This document shows positions 8,751 to 18,512 of a DNA stretch of 64,000 nt, piece by piece (position 1 is the stretch's first letter; the number at the start of each line of letters is the position of its first letter). The stretch spans positions 549,732-613,731 of the forward strand of contig NZ_STFZ01000011.1 of NCBI RefSeq assembly GCF_005222845.1, in the 5' to 3' direction. Source of the stretch: Rhizobium sp. FY34. Lineage in GTDB: Bacteria; Pseudomonadota; Alphaproteobacteria; Rhizobiales; Rhizobiaceae. Below the pieces are notes generated by a model. It did no database searches. It saw only the letters and a program-made list of their open reading frames with translations, and was not told the origin of the DNA. The position numbers and the translations under genes are program-made.

Positions 8751-9800
8751 TTGCCGCATTCGGCCCCGAAAAGGCCAATCCCTGTTCCTCATGCCCGGTT
8801 TTATCTCTTGCGTCTTGCCACAATAGTCACTGCTGCCCTGCTTGCCTGCCCGTCTCACGGCGTGGCTGGCGAAAAGCCGAAGCAATTGCTGCTGATTTCC
8901 TTTGATGGCGCCGGCAGCAATGCGCTCTGGGCAAGAAGCCGGGCTATGGCAGAGCGCGCCCATGCACATTTCACCTACTTCCTCTCCTGCACGCTCGTGA
9001 TCGACCGGGCACGCGCCAAAACCTATCAGGGGCCGAACCAGAAGCCAGGACGCTCGAATATCGGCTTTGCCCAGAGCCCGGAGGAAGCGCTGACGCGGCT
9101 CGACCATATCTGGCAGGCGCAGGGCGAAGGCCACGAGATTGCCAGCCATACCTGCGGCCATTTCGATGGAAGGGATTGGTCAAACGCCGACTGGCGAACG
9201 GAAATGACGAGTTTCCGCACCATCCTTTCATCGGCCTGGCGGGATCTGGGCGAGCCGGATCGCGAGCCGCCGGGCTGGCAGTCCTTCGTCTCCGGTATCA
9301 AGGGGTTTCGGGCGCCCTACCTGTCCACCAGCGATGCATTGACGGATGCCGAACGGCGCGAGGGGTTCACCTATGATGCGAGCGGCATAACGAAAGGCCC
9401 GATGCTGCCGCAGGCCTCGGGCGGCGTCTTGCAGTTTGGCCTGCCGCTTATTCAGGAAGGTCCGGAAAACCGGCGCATCATCGCCATGGACTATAATCTC
9501 TTCATCCGCCACTCGGCGGGTGTGGAAAATCCCAGCCGTACGGCCGAGTTCGAGGAACGCGCCTATTCAGCCTTCCGCGCCGCCTTTGATGCGCAATATC
9601 AGGGCGAGCGAGTGCCGCTGCAGCTTGGTTTTCACTTTGTCGAGATGAATGGCGGCGCCTACTGGCGGGCGCTCGATCGGATTGTGACGGAAGTCTGTCA
9701 CCTGCCGGATGTCGGCTGCGTCACCTATGGCGAGGCGATCCGGATGCTTTCGGAGCGTTCCAGCGGCGACGAGCCAGACCAGACATCGTCGGGGCTTTGA
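8751..9800 (+). CDS. Exported polysaccharide deacetylase-like protein
   Basis: 349 residues. A hydrophobic signal region (RFYLLRLATIVTAALLACPSHG) is followed by a NodB-like deacetylase domain. The first metal motif is SFDGAG rather than the usual TFDDG, so one aspartate is missing. The second is HEIASHTCGH, with the expected SHxxxH arrangement, and GFRAPY follows as the third motif. Substrate could be peptidoglycan or an exopolysaccharide; the altered first motif leaves activity uncertain. The only start giving a full signal peptide is a TTG at 8751 with no clear ribosome-binding site, so the true start could differ or a small frame change may sit near 8720-8790. Confidence 0.75.
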   Translation: MPHSAPKRPIPVPHARFYLLRLATIVTAALLACPSHGVAGEKPKQLLLISFDGAGSNALWARSRAMAERAHAHFTYFLSCTLVIDRARAKTYQGPNQKPGRSNIGFAQSPEEALTRLDHIWQAQGEGHEIASHTCGHFDGRDWSNADWRTEMTSFRTILSSAWRDLGEPDREPPGWQSFVSGIKGFRAPYLSTSDALTDAERREGFTYDASGITKGPMLPQASGGVLQFGLPLIQEGPENRRIIAMDYNLFIRHSAGVENPSRTAEFEERAYSAFRAAFDAQYQGERVPLQLGFHFVEMNGGAYWRALDRIVTEVCHLPDVGCVTYGEAIRMLSERSSGDEPDQTSSGL

Positions 9801-9829
9801 GCCGGGGCTGACACGAGGGTGGCAATTCC

Positions 9830-9929
9830 CGTCATTCCGTCATGATCGGGCCTGTCCCGACCATCTGCCGACATCGCTTCGCATGCGACCTCGGTGGCTC
9901 CTCGGGACAAGCCCGAGGATGACGTCATC
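9830..9929. repeat. Rhizobial-type intergenic inverted repeat
   Basis: Two arms face each other. The left arm at 9830-9860 contains CGGGCCTGTCCCGA and the right arm at 9902-9929 contains TCGGGACAAGCCCGAGGAT. They lie between the convergent deacetylase and bacA genes. This kind of palindromic unit is scattered between genes in many alphaproteobacteria. It can fold into a stem and may act as a bidirectional terminator. Confidence 0.6.
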
Positions 9930-9965
9930 AACCGCTGAAGCCTCAAAAGGCAAAGCCAAAGCCCA

Positions 9966-11243
9966 TCACACCAGCTTGTTGGCTGCCATCTCGCCTTCTT
10001 CAGCCTCGCGCTTCAGATAGGTCTGGTCGATTTCCGGCAAAGGCGCGCCATCGATGGCTGCTTCGAAGGCCTGCAAACGTTTATAGATCGACATCAATTC
10101 AACGAAGACCGACCATGAATTGATCAGATACTGGAACGAACTGCGCACCTGATCGAAGACGTTGCTGATCTGGGTAAAGATGCCAAGCGTGACTTTGCCG
10201 GCAGCGATGGACGGAATAAGCACGATAGTGCTGTAGAGATTGTCCGCCTGAAGATAGAAAATCCGGGCAATATTGAAATAAAGATAGTGGAAATACAACC
10301 GAAAGTAGTTTTTTCGCACATTTTCAAACAATTGCGCAACGGTAACCGGCTGAGCGCGACCTTCGTGATCCTCACCGTAGACCAATTCCTTGCGATAGGC
10401 TGCTTCCACGCGCTGGTTGCGGAATTCCAGACCCGGAAGCTTGATACCCACCAAAGCCAGAAAGACGGTACCGAAGAGTGACCAGACAATGGCGGCCCAG
10501 ACCAGCGCATGAGGGATTTCGCCAATGATTGGCAGCTCGGTGATCGTCTGCGAGAAAGAAAAAAGTACGGGCAGAAAGGCAATCAACGTCATGATGGCGC
10601 GCACAAAGCCTACACCGAGCCCCTCGACCGTCGAGGAAAAGCGCATCGTATCTTCCTGCACGCGCTGGGAAGCGCCCTCGATATGTCGAAGCTTATCCCA
10701 GTTGGCCATGTAGAATTCGTTCATCGCCATGCGCCAGCGGAAGATGTAGTGGCTGACAAAAAACAGGTTGAGCACACCAACCGTCACCGCCAGAAACAGA
10801 ATGCCAGAAACGCTCAACATGCCAAGATACAACTGTTCTGCGGTCACTGGCGCCGTCTTTGCAAGCGCCTGCTGGATCAGATCGTAATAGGGGCCGTACC
10901 AGGCATTCAACGCGACGCTGACCTGAACCGAAAAATAGGTCGCAAAGATTATCAGGGCAGAACCGAGCACCGACCACGTCTGCCAAAAGTGCGGACTGAA
11001 CCAGAACCAGAATGCCGAAAACAGCAGAACGCCAACGGTGTAGTAAATGTAAAACCACAGAAATGGCGTAGACAAGAAAACCGAGACGCCGACAGGCGGC
11101 GACTGGCCTTCAGCCAATGCCGGCAGCCCAAACATTGCTCCGGCAGCTGATCCCCCCGCATACCAAAGGACGATCATCACTGCGCCCCACAGGGCGGCCG
11201 AGGTAAAGAAGAGCTTGGGCTTTGGGAAGAATGAGTGAAACAC
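9966..11243 (-). CDS. bacA: BacA/SbmA-type peptide antibiotic transporter
   Basis: About 425 residues with seven or more hydrophobic segments, matching the SbmA/BacA family of inner-membrane importers. These take up proline-rich and nodule-specific cysteine-rich peptides and bleomycin, and affect very-long-chain lipid A in rhizobia. Conserved features include the N-terminus [12 protein letters not shown], the [15 protein letters not shown] region, RVQEDTMRF and the [21 protein letters not shown] block. An ATG 51 bp upstream (11294) is also possible. I chose the GTG at 11243 because it gives the family N-terminus and has AAGGGA upstream. It stands alone, convergent with the deacetylase gene. 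Confidence 0.93.
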   Translation of the reverse strand: MFHSFFPKPKLFFTSAALWGAVMIVLWYAGGSAAGAMFGLPALAEGQSPPVGVSVFLSTPFLWFYIYYTVGVLLFSAFWFWFSPHFWQTWSVLGSALIIFATYFSVQVSVALNAWYGPYYDLIQQALAKTAPVTAEQLYLGMLSVSGILFLAVTVGVLNLFFVSHYIFRWRMAMNEFYMANWDKLRHIEGASQRVQEDTMRFSSTVEGLGVGFVRAIMTLIAFLPVLFSFSQTITELPIIGEIPHALVWAAIVWSLFGTVFLALVGIKLPGLEFRNQRVEAAYRKELVYGEDHEGRAQPVTVAQLFENVRKNYFRLYFHYLYFNIARIFYLQADNLYSTIVLIPSIAAGKVTLGIFTQISNVFDQVRSSFQYLINSWSVFVELMSIYKRLQAFEAAIDGAPLPEIDQTYLKREAEEGEMAANKLV

Positions 11244-11455
11244 GGAGAGGGGGTTCCCTTGCTGCGGTTGAACGGCAGTCGCGATCCGCGGCATATTGCC
11301 GACAAGAGCCTGTCAAATCAGCAGAATCTCTAAGCCAGATCGGCAACACCAGCAATGGCGAACCGTGCTGGTTACGCAATTGTAACGACGTTTGCCACCC
11401 AAGCGCGAAAACCCGCCAATGCCCTTACCCGTGCGGCTTACACCAAGCATCGGCG

Positions 11456-11830
11456 CTAGGCCGCGCTTGCCTTCAGAACAAAGTCCGCTTCGATTTCCGA
11501 ATAGGGAACGATAATGCGGCCATCTTCCGCCTTCTCGACCAGTCCCCACTCGATCAGTAGCACCACATCCTCATGCACCCGCTTCACATCCCGGCTAAGC
11601 GCGCGCGCCAGAGCACGAATGCTTGAGGCGCCAATTGCCTGCAACTGCTCGATCAATTGCCACCGCTTGGGCGACAGGACGGAGAACAGCTGGCTGGGCG
11701 TCTCGAAGGTGATGACGCTGAGCGGCTCGACTGTTTCGCCCTTCCAGGCCTCGATGAAGCGAGCGCCCATGGCGTTGAGATCAGCGTCTCGGTTCTCGGC
11801 TGCCCTTACCCGGATCAGTGCCTTGGCCAT
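11456..11830 (-). CDS. tumA: TumA-like antitoxin, winged-helix DNA-binding protein (HVO_A0114 type)
   Basis: 124 residues with an MarR/HVO_A0114-like winged helix: SPKRWQLIEQLQAIG, then SIRALARALSRDVKRVHEDV as helix-turn-helix and LIEWGLVEKAEDGRI as the wing. Proteins of this type are antitoxins and repressors for TumE-family toxins. Its ATG is one base after the toxin stop (TAG C ATG), so translation is probably coupled. The order is toxin first. It probably represses its own operon from the region upstream of 12116. Confidence 0.8.
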   Translation of the reverse strand: MAKALIRVRAAENRDADLNAMGARFIEAWKGETVEPLSVITFETPSQLFSVLSPKRWQLIEQLQAIGASSIRALARALSRDVKRVHEDVVLLIEWGLVEKAEDGRIIVPYSEIEADFVLKASAA

Positions 11831-11831
11831 G

Positions 11832-12116
11832 CTATAACCTCCGCTTCACCTGCCTCAGAAAATCCTCGACCAAACCCTCGACATTGATGAATGAATACGG
11901 CGCTTCGACACCATCCAGATGGCAATGGTCGCCTTTGCCTCTTTCATTGTCGAAACCAACAATGCGCCTGCCATTGCGGCCAAAATAAAGGCTGTACTTG
12001 AAACTGTGCCTGCTGCCGAGCACTGGCGCCGGCAACTTCCAGACCACCATCTCCACAATCGCGCCATCATCAAGGATGCGCTTGTCATGCATCAGCTTGG
12101 TCGCCTTCATGGCCAT
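11832..12116 (-). CDS. tumE: TumE-family toxin (DUF6516)
   Basis: 94-residue protein with the family pattern DDGAIVEMVVWKLP, HSFKYSLYFG, IVGFDNERGKGDHCH and VEDFLRQV, the last segment binding the antitoxin in related systems. TumE toxins are small proteins of type II modules first noticed on plasmids, and their exact target is not established to my knowledge. The start could also be the ATG two codons later (12110), which fits family N-termini better. It is immediately followed by tumA. Confidence 0.8.
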   Translation of the reverse strand: MAMKATKLMHDKRILDDGAIVEMVVWKLPAPVLGSRHSFKYSLYFGRNGRRIVGFDNERGKGDHCHLDGVEAPYSFINVEGLVEDFLRQVKRRL

Positions 12117-12181
12117 CTTAGGCCGCAGGCGACAGCTGTTGTCAACAATGCCAACAGCATTGCCGGCCGGACCTGAACAGC

Positions 12182-12937
12182 CTACTCCGCAAGCGTCAGG
12201 ATCAGCGGGCCGTTGCGGGTCACGACAATCGTGTGCTCGAACTGCACGGTGGGCGCCTTCGGATCGCTATACAGCGTCCAGGGGTCGCCATTGCCGCCAT
12301 CTTCGGCCCAGTGCCCGCCGAGCGACAGAAAGGGTTCGATGGTAAAGACGAGGCCTTCTTCCATGCTGCGTGTCTCGTCCGGGTCCGGCCAGGTCGGCAC
12401 TTCGGTCGGCTCCTCATGCAGCGAGCGGCCAACGCCATGGCTCGCCAGATTGGTGATCAGCGTATAGCGGTTCTTCTTGGCAAAGGCGCCAATGGCATGG
12501 CCGATGCCGGCCAGTGGCTTGCCCGGCCGCACCTGCTGCAGGCCGGTCCACAGGGCGCGGCGCCCGTCGCGAACCAGTTTCTCGATCTCGCGTTTCACCG
12601 GCGGCACGGCAAACGAGGCGCCGGTATCACCGAAGAAACCGTCTTTCACGGCAGAGACATCGATATTGACGAGATCGCCGGCCTTGATGATCCGCTCGCC
12701 GGGAATGCCATGCGCCACTTCCTCGTTGACGCTGATGCAGGTGGCGCCGGGAAACTGATAGCAGACTTCCGGCGCCGATTGCGCACCGGCCTCGTCCAGA
12801 AGCCGCCGGCCAATACCGTCAAGCTCCAGCGTGGTGATGCCCGGCTCCAGCGCCTTGCCCATGACATTCACCGCATGGGCGCAGATGCGGCCGATCGCCT
12901 TCAGTCTGTCCAGTTCATCTTCTGTGGAAACGATCAT
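12182..12937 (-). CDS. map: Type I methionine aminopeptidase
   Basis: 251-residue metalloprotease that removes the initiator methionine from new proteins. All five dinuclear metal ligands are visible: D93 in NIDVSAVKDG, D104 in FFGDTG, H167 in ASHGVG, E201 in FTIEP and E234 in VQFEH. H174 is the conserved second histidine. I placed the start at the ATG beginning MIVSTEDELD, which gives the normal family length; an upstream in-frame start would add 15 residues. The gene lacks the radC neighbour often seen with rhizobial map, so it may be a second copy. Confidence 0.9.
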   Translation of the reverse strand: MIVSTEDELDRLKAIGRICAHAVNVMGKALEPGITTLELDGIGRRLLDEAGAQSAPEVCYQFPGATCISVNEEVAHGIPGERIIKAGDLVNIDVSAVKDGFFGDTGASFAVPPVKREIEKLVRDGRRALWTGLQQVRPGKPLAGIGHAIGAFAKKNRYTLITNLASHGVGRSLHEEPTEVPTWPDPDETRSMEEGLVFTIEPFLSLGGHWAEDGGNGDPWTLYSDPKAPTVQFEHTIVVTRNGPLILTLAE

Positions 12938-12959
12938 GCAAGCTATCCCGGCGCGCCTT

Positions 12960-14033
12960 TCAAGCGGCCGGTTTCGCGCCAACCGCTGCAGGCGTCAATG
13001 CTTTTCTGACAAGCGGCGCCACGCGCGTGCCGAAAAGTTCGATGCCGCGCATGATCTGCTCATGCGGCATCAGGCCAATCGCCATCTGGATCAGCAGCCG
13101 ATCATTGCCGAACACCTGATGGGCAGCAATGATCTTTTCCGCCACGGTTTCCGGATCGCCGACAAAGAGATTGCCGGGGGCAGAGCGCGCCCGGTCGAAC
13201 TGTGCCCGATTGGTCGGGCCCCAGCCGCGCTCGCGCCCGATACGGTCCATCACGGCGGCTTGCGGGCCGTAGAACTGGTCGGCGGCAGCTTGCGTTGTAT
13301 CGGCCACGAAGCCATGCACATTGATGCTGGTCTTGAGTTTGCCGGCATCCTGGCCGGCGCGGCGCGCCGCCTCCCGGTAAAGGTCGAAGAAAGGGGCAAA
13401 GCGCGCATAATCGCCGCCGATAATGGCGACTGCCAGCGGCAGGCCCATGGCGCCGGCGCGCGCCACCGATTGCGGCGTGCCGCCCACCGCAATCCAGATC
13501 GGCAGCTTTTCCTGCAGCGGACGCGGATAGACGCCGCGCCGCTCGATCGGCGCACGAAGTTCGCCCGCCCAATCGACAATCTCATTGTCGCGCAGCGTTA
13601 AAAGCAGTTCCAGCTTTTCGGTAAACAGCCGGTCGTAGTCACTGAGATCATAGCCAAAAAGCGGATAGGATTCGATGAAGGAGCCGCGCCCCGCCATGAT
13701 TTCCGCCCGCCCGTTCGACAGAAGATCGACGGTCGAAAACTGCTGGAAAACCCGGATCGGATCATCGGAGCTGAGGACGGAAACGGCGCTCGACAGACGG
13801 ATGTTCTTCGTCTTAACCGCCGCTGCCGCCAGCACCGTTGCCGGCGAAGACACCGCATAGTCAGGCCGGTGGTGTTCGCCAAGGCCAAAGACATCCAGCC
13901 CCACCTGGTCGGCCAGTTCGATTTCCTCCAGAAGATGCTTCAGCCGCGTGGCGGCATCCTGGCCCCGGCTGCCGCTGGCAATCGCCGGATCGACGTCCGC
14001 AAATGTGTATAGGCCCAGTTCCATCATCGTCAT
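12960..14033 (-). CDS. LLM-class flavin-dependent oxidoreductase (luciferase-like)
   Basis: 357 residues with the bacterial luciferase-like TIM barrel fold that binds FMN or F420. The start [12 protein letters not shown], the [10 protein letters not shown] motif, [20 protein letters not shown], and the [15 protein letters not shown] block are typical of the subgroup usually annotated only as LLM-class oxidoreductase. The substrate is unknown. It lies 22 bp upstream of map on the same strand and is probably co-transcribed with it. Confidence 0.88.
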   Translation of the reverse strand: MTMMELGLYTFADVDPAIASGSRGQDAATRLKHLLEEIELADQVGLDVFGLGEHHRPDYAVSSPATVLAAAAVKTKNIRLSSAVSVLSSDDPIRVFQQFSTVDLLSNGRAEIMAGRGSFIESYPLFGYDLSDYDRLFTEKLELLLTLRDNEIVDWAGELRAPIERRGVYPRPLQEKLPIWIAVGGTPQSVARAGAMGLPLAVAIIGGDYARFAPFFDLYREAARRAGQDAGKLKTSINVHGFVADTTQAAADQFYGPQAAVMDRIGRERGWGPTNRAQFDRARSAPGNLFVGDPETVAEKIIAAHQVFGNDRLLIQMAIGLMPHEQIMRGIELFGTRVAPLVRKALTPAAVGAKPAA

Positions 14034-14340
14034 CCGTTCTTCGTTTCAAATGCGTACATAGAAAGCACTGCGCCAAACGCAAAGGCGAAAGTTTCGAAGG
14101 CATGCGTCGAAAAAATGGATAGGCGCGAACATGCGAAAATGAGTCTGCAATCATGTGCTTGTCGATGTTTGTAGAGCAACCACGCAAGGCACTTGAAGTG
14201 ATCTGTCAGCCAGATCCGCAAACCGCTTGCCAGACGCCTGATCCTGAAACACAGCGTTCAGCATCAAGCCCCTCCCCGCCTCTGGCAATGCCGACGCCCG
14301 TCGTTATAGTCACCGGCATCCCAAGCCCAAAGGACCTCCC
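14034..14340. other. Intergenic region between the divergent LLM oxidoreductase and glutathione transferase genes
   Basis: This 307 bp region must contain two divergent promoters. I see no credible gene in it. An AAAGGA ribosome-binding site lies just before the ATG at 14341. No repeat or clear operator was found. Confidence 0.5.
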
Positions 14341-15045
14341 ATGGCCGATTTGTCCACCTTCCCGATCACCACCCGCTGGCCGGCAGCCAATCCGGATATT
14401 CTGCAGCTTTACTCGACGCCGACGCCCAACGGCGTGAAGGTGTCGATCATGCTGGAGGAAACCGGCCTCGCCTATGAGCCGCATTTCATCAATATCGGCC
14501 AGAACGAAACCTGGGGGCCTGAATTCCTGTCGCTCAACCCGAACGGCAAGATCCCCGCCATTCTCGATCCGCACGGTCCGGACGGCAAGCCGCTGGCGCT
14601 GTTCGAATCGGGTGCCATCCTGATCTATCTCGCCGAAAAGACCGGCCAGTTCCTGCCGACGGATGGTGCGGCCCGCTATGAAACCATCCAATGGGTCATG
14701 CTGCAGATGGGCGGCATCGGCCCGATGTTCGGCCAGCTCGGCTTTTTCCACAAATTCGCCGGCAAGGAGTACGAAGACAAGCGCCCGCGTGATCGCTATC
14801 TCAACGAAACCAAGCGCCTGCTCGGCGTGCTGGAAACCCGCCTCGCCGGTCGCGAGTTCATCATGGGCGATGAGATGACGATTGCCGATATCTCCATCGT
14901 CGGCTGGATCCGTGCCCTCATCGGCTTCTACGAAGCGGGCGAACTGGTCGGCTATGACAGCCTGACGGCGCTGCCGGCCTGGTTTGATCGCATGATGGCG
15001 CGCCCGGCCGTGGCCCGCGGCGTCGACATTCCGGCCCGCCCGTAA
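14341..15045 (+). CDS. Glutathione S-transferase family protein (YfcG/YghU-like)
   Basis: 234 residues. The N-terminal thioredoxin-like domain has LYSTPTPNGVKVSIMLEE, where the TPN in place of a catalytic Tyr/Ser resembles the Nu-class YfcG and YghU disulfide-bond reductases. NPNGKIPAI (cis-Pro) and LFESGAILIYLAEK (the ESxAI glutathione-binding motif) follow. The C-terminal helical domain contains MTIADISIVGW. Cytosolic, with no partner genes nearby, so the physiological substrate cannot be told. Confidence 0.92.
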   Translation: MADLSTFPITTRWPAANPDILQLYSTPTPNGVKVSIMLEETGLAYEPHFINIGQNETWGPEFLSLNPNGKIPAILDPHGPDGKPLALFESGAILIYLAEKTGQFLPTDGAARYETIQWVMLQMGGIGPMFGQLGFFHKFAGKEYEDKRPRDRYLNETKRLLGVLETRLAGREFIMGDEMTIADISIVGWIRALIGFYEAGELVGYDSLTALPAWFDRMMARPAVARGVDIPARP

Positions 15046-15078
15046 CAGTCTATTTGAGACAATCCTCAAAAAAACCAG

Positions 15079-15170
15079 ATGGCCTGTCAGATCTGCTTAA
15101 ACCCTTGATCTGCAGGCCATGCGGACACATAGCATCAACCCTTTGTGAGGCTTTGCGCATAAGGGTTGAT
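15079..15170. other. Two adjacent hairpins downstream of the glutathione transferase gene
   Basis: Hairpin one (15079-15120) pairs ATGGCCT with AGGCCAT and CAGATC with GATCTG inside it. Read on the minus strand it is followed by a run of seven T, the form of a rho-independent terminator for a leftward transcript. Hairpin two (15134-15170) is a perfect ten-base inverted repeat, ATCAACCCTT and AAGGGTTGAT, with a 17-base loop. No minus-strand protein gene lies just upstream, so a short leftward RNA or a protein-binding dyad is possible. Confidence 0.45.
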
Positions 15171-15280
15171 CCCCCCGTTAATCTTTCGATAACTCTCCTA
15201 CCGTTCAATCGGGCGCTGTCGCAGCCGTTTGCATTTCGCGTCCGGGCTGTTCCGATCCGTGAACTTTCGAGGAGAATTTG

Positions 15281-15778
15281 ATGTCGCCCAAGACATGCAC
15301 CCTTGCCGTTTCCGTCGTCCTGCTGTCGGCCATGAGCGCCAGCGCGCAGCCAACTCGGGTCAAGCAATTCGATGCATGGGGCGTCTATTCCTATGGCAGC
15401 GGCAATGCCAGGAATTGCTATGCGCTGTCGGTCCCCGTCTCGCAATTACCGGCCAGCGTCGCCCATGGCGAGAATTTCTTCCTCGTCGCGCCCCAGGCCG
15501 GCACCTCCGGCCTGATGCCGCAGGCGATCATGGGCTATGGAATCAAGGCAGATTCGCGCATCACCGTCACCATCGGCAGTGAAAGCTTCATCCTGGTCCC
15601 GAAGGAAAACGCCGCCTGGGTGCGCGATCCGGCCCGCGAGCCGGCGCTGGTGGCGGCCATGCGCGGCGGCTCCGACATGACCCTGAAGGCCACTTCTGCG
15701 CGCGGCACGAACACGACCTATACGTTTTCGCTGAAAGGCGTGAGCGCCGCACTGAACGAGGTCAACCGCTGCAACTGA
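15281..15778 (+). CDS. IalB-like secreted protein
   Basis: 165 residues with a clear signal peptide (LAVSVVLLSAMSASAQ), probably cut after ASA. The mature part shows the loose pattern of the invasion-associated locus B family: FDAWGVYSY, a conserved NCYAL cysteine, MGYGIKADS, and a C-terminal Cys in NRCN that could pair with it. In Bartonella IalB affects red-cell invasion; in free-living rhizobia the role is unknown. The ATG at 15281 is preceded by GAGGAG at good spacing. It is monocistronic. Confidence 0.75.
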   Translation: MSPKTCTLAVSVVLLSAMSASAQPTRVKQFDAWGVYSYGSGNARNCYALSVPVSQLPASVAHGENFFLVAPQAGTSGLMPQAIMGYGIKADSRITVTIGSESFILVPKENAAWVRDPAREPALVAAMRGGSDMTLKATSARGTNTTYTFSLKGVSAALNEVNRCN

Positions 15779-15785
15779 TCTGCCT

Positions 15786-15817
15786 GCCCCGGCTGGCGCG
15801 ACAGGCGCCGGCCGGGC
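15786..15817 (+). terminator. GC-rich hairpin, probable terminator after the IalB-like gene
   Basis: GCCCCGGCTGGCG pairs with CGCCGGCCGGGC around a short loop, beginning 8 bp after the stop codon. There is no T-run, so termination strength is uncertain. Confidence 0.5.
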
Positions 15818-15908
15818 GTCATCACTGCGCCGTTGCAACACACATGGCTTTGGGCATAACTTCCTTTATCGCGATGCAGCAGAACGCCGCGCCAAAGGGA
15901 GAAGTAAC

Positions 15909-16685
15909 ATGGCCAGAACCGTCGTCGTCACCGGATCCACCAGCGGCATAGGGCTAGGTATTGCCCGCGCCTTTGCAGCAGAAGGCGCCAATGTGGTGAT
16001 CAACGGCTTCGGCAAGGCCGACGAAATCGAAGCGGCGCGCGCCGATCTCGACACGCTGGGTGCAGGCACGGTGCTTTACCATGGCGCCGACATGACGAAG
16101 CCCGAAGAGATTGCCGATCTCATCGACACGGCGGTCAAGGCCTTTGGCACGGTGGATGTGCTGGTCAACAATGCCGGTATCCAGCATGTGGCAAAGATCG
16201 AGGATTTCCCCATCGAGAAATGGGATCAGCTGATCGCCATCCTTCTGTCCTCGGCCTTTCACACCATGCGCAACACCATTCCCCTGATGAAAAAGACCGG
16301 CAAGGGCCGTATCATCAATGTGGCATCCGCGCATGCGCTTGTTGCATCGCCTTACAAATCGGCTTATGTCGCTGCCAAGCACGGCATTCTTGGTCTGACC
16401 AAGACTGCCGCACTGGAATTGGCCGAATTCGGCATTACAGTGAACGCCATCTGCCCCGGCTACGTGCTGACGCCTCTCGTGGAAAAACAGATCCCCGACA
16501 CGGCGCGCGAGCGTGGTATCTCGGAAGAGGCGGTCAAGACGGACGTTATGCTCCGTTTGCAGGCGACGAAGCAATTCGTCAGCATTGAAGAGGTAGCTGC
16601 CACCGCGCTTTACCTTGCCAGCGACGCCGCACGACAGATCACCGGAACCCATATCTCCATCGATGGCGGCTGGACCGCCCAATAA
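15909..16685 (+). CDS. bdhA: D-beta-hydroxybutyrate dehydrogenase
   Basis: 258-residue classical short-chain dehydrogenase that oxidises 3-hydroxybutyrate to acetoacetate with NAD, used in PHB and ketone-body turnover. TGSTSGIGLGIA binds the cofactor at residues 8-19, NNAG is near 87-90, and the catalytic triad is S140, Y153 and K157. The segments NVASAHALVASPYKSAY and ICPGYVLTPLVEKQIPD are typical of 3-hydroxybutyrate dehydrogenases. AAAGGGAG precedes the ATG. It lies only 17 bp before xdhA on the same strand, so it may be co-transcribed with the xanthine dehydrogenase genes. Confidence 0.92.
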   Translation: MARTVVVTGSTSGIGLGIARAFAAEGANVVINGFGKADEIEAARADLDTLGAGTVLYHGADMTKPEEIADLIDTAVKAFGTVDVLVNNAGIQHVAKIEDFPIEKWDQLIAILLSSAFHTMRNTIPLMKKTGKGRIINVASAHALVASPYKSAYVAAKHGILGLTKTAALELAEFGITVNAICPGYVLTPLVEKQIPDTARERGISEEAVKTDVMLRLQATKQFVSIEEVAATALYLASDAARQITGTHISIDGGWTAQ

Positions 16686-16702
16686 AGACTGCAGGGGCAC
16701 GC

Positions 16703-18175
<1,473 letters not shown>

Positions 18176-18512
18176 GTATGGCCTATTCCTTTGGTTCCTC
18201 TGTGCTGAACTACCCCCCTCTGTCCTGCCGGCCTGCTGGGGACGAGCCCGGCGGTTCGGTGCGCCTTTCGGGCCGCTTCAATAGCAGCTTCGTTGCTCGG
18301 GTGAAAAAAGCCCCCTCCCCAACCCCTCCCCACAAGGGGGAGGGGCTTAATCTGCCGCACCCTCAGCGCTCACATGTGGCAAAGGCATTACCGCTGGTCC
18401 TCTCCCCCCTTGTGGGGGAGATGGCGGCAGCCAGAGGGGGTCTTTCGCTGGCCGGACGGAGTAATCGCCATCAGACCATTGGAAAACATAACGTCATCGA
18501 AGGAACGCACTG
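18176..18512. other. Repeat-bearing spacer between xdhA and xdhB
   Basis: This 337 bp spacer interrupts what is normally a tight xdhA-xdhB junction. It holds RIME-like palindromic repeats (18212-18441) and ends with an AAGGAA ribosome-binding site before the xdhB ATG. A reading frame starting at an ATG just after the xdhA stop (18179) runs through the repeats but has no coding character. Confidence 0.6.
18212..18441. repeat. Diverged RIME-like palindromic repeat
   Basis: The left end (18212-18236) carries the same CCCCCTCTGTCCTGCCGG start as the perfect element at 21264. Next come a self-complementary CCCCTCCCC-ACAA-GGGGAGGGG hairpin near 18325-18347 and a facing CTCCCCC..TTGTGGGGGAGATGG arm ending in CAGAGGGGG at about 18440. 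Arms are diverged and have a different core (ACAAGG instead of TCAAGG), suggesting a second subfamily or a mosaic. Confidence 0.65.
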
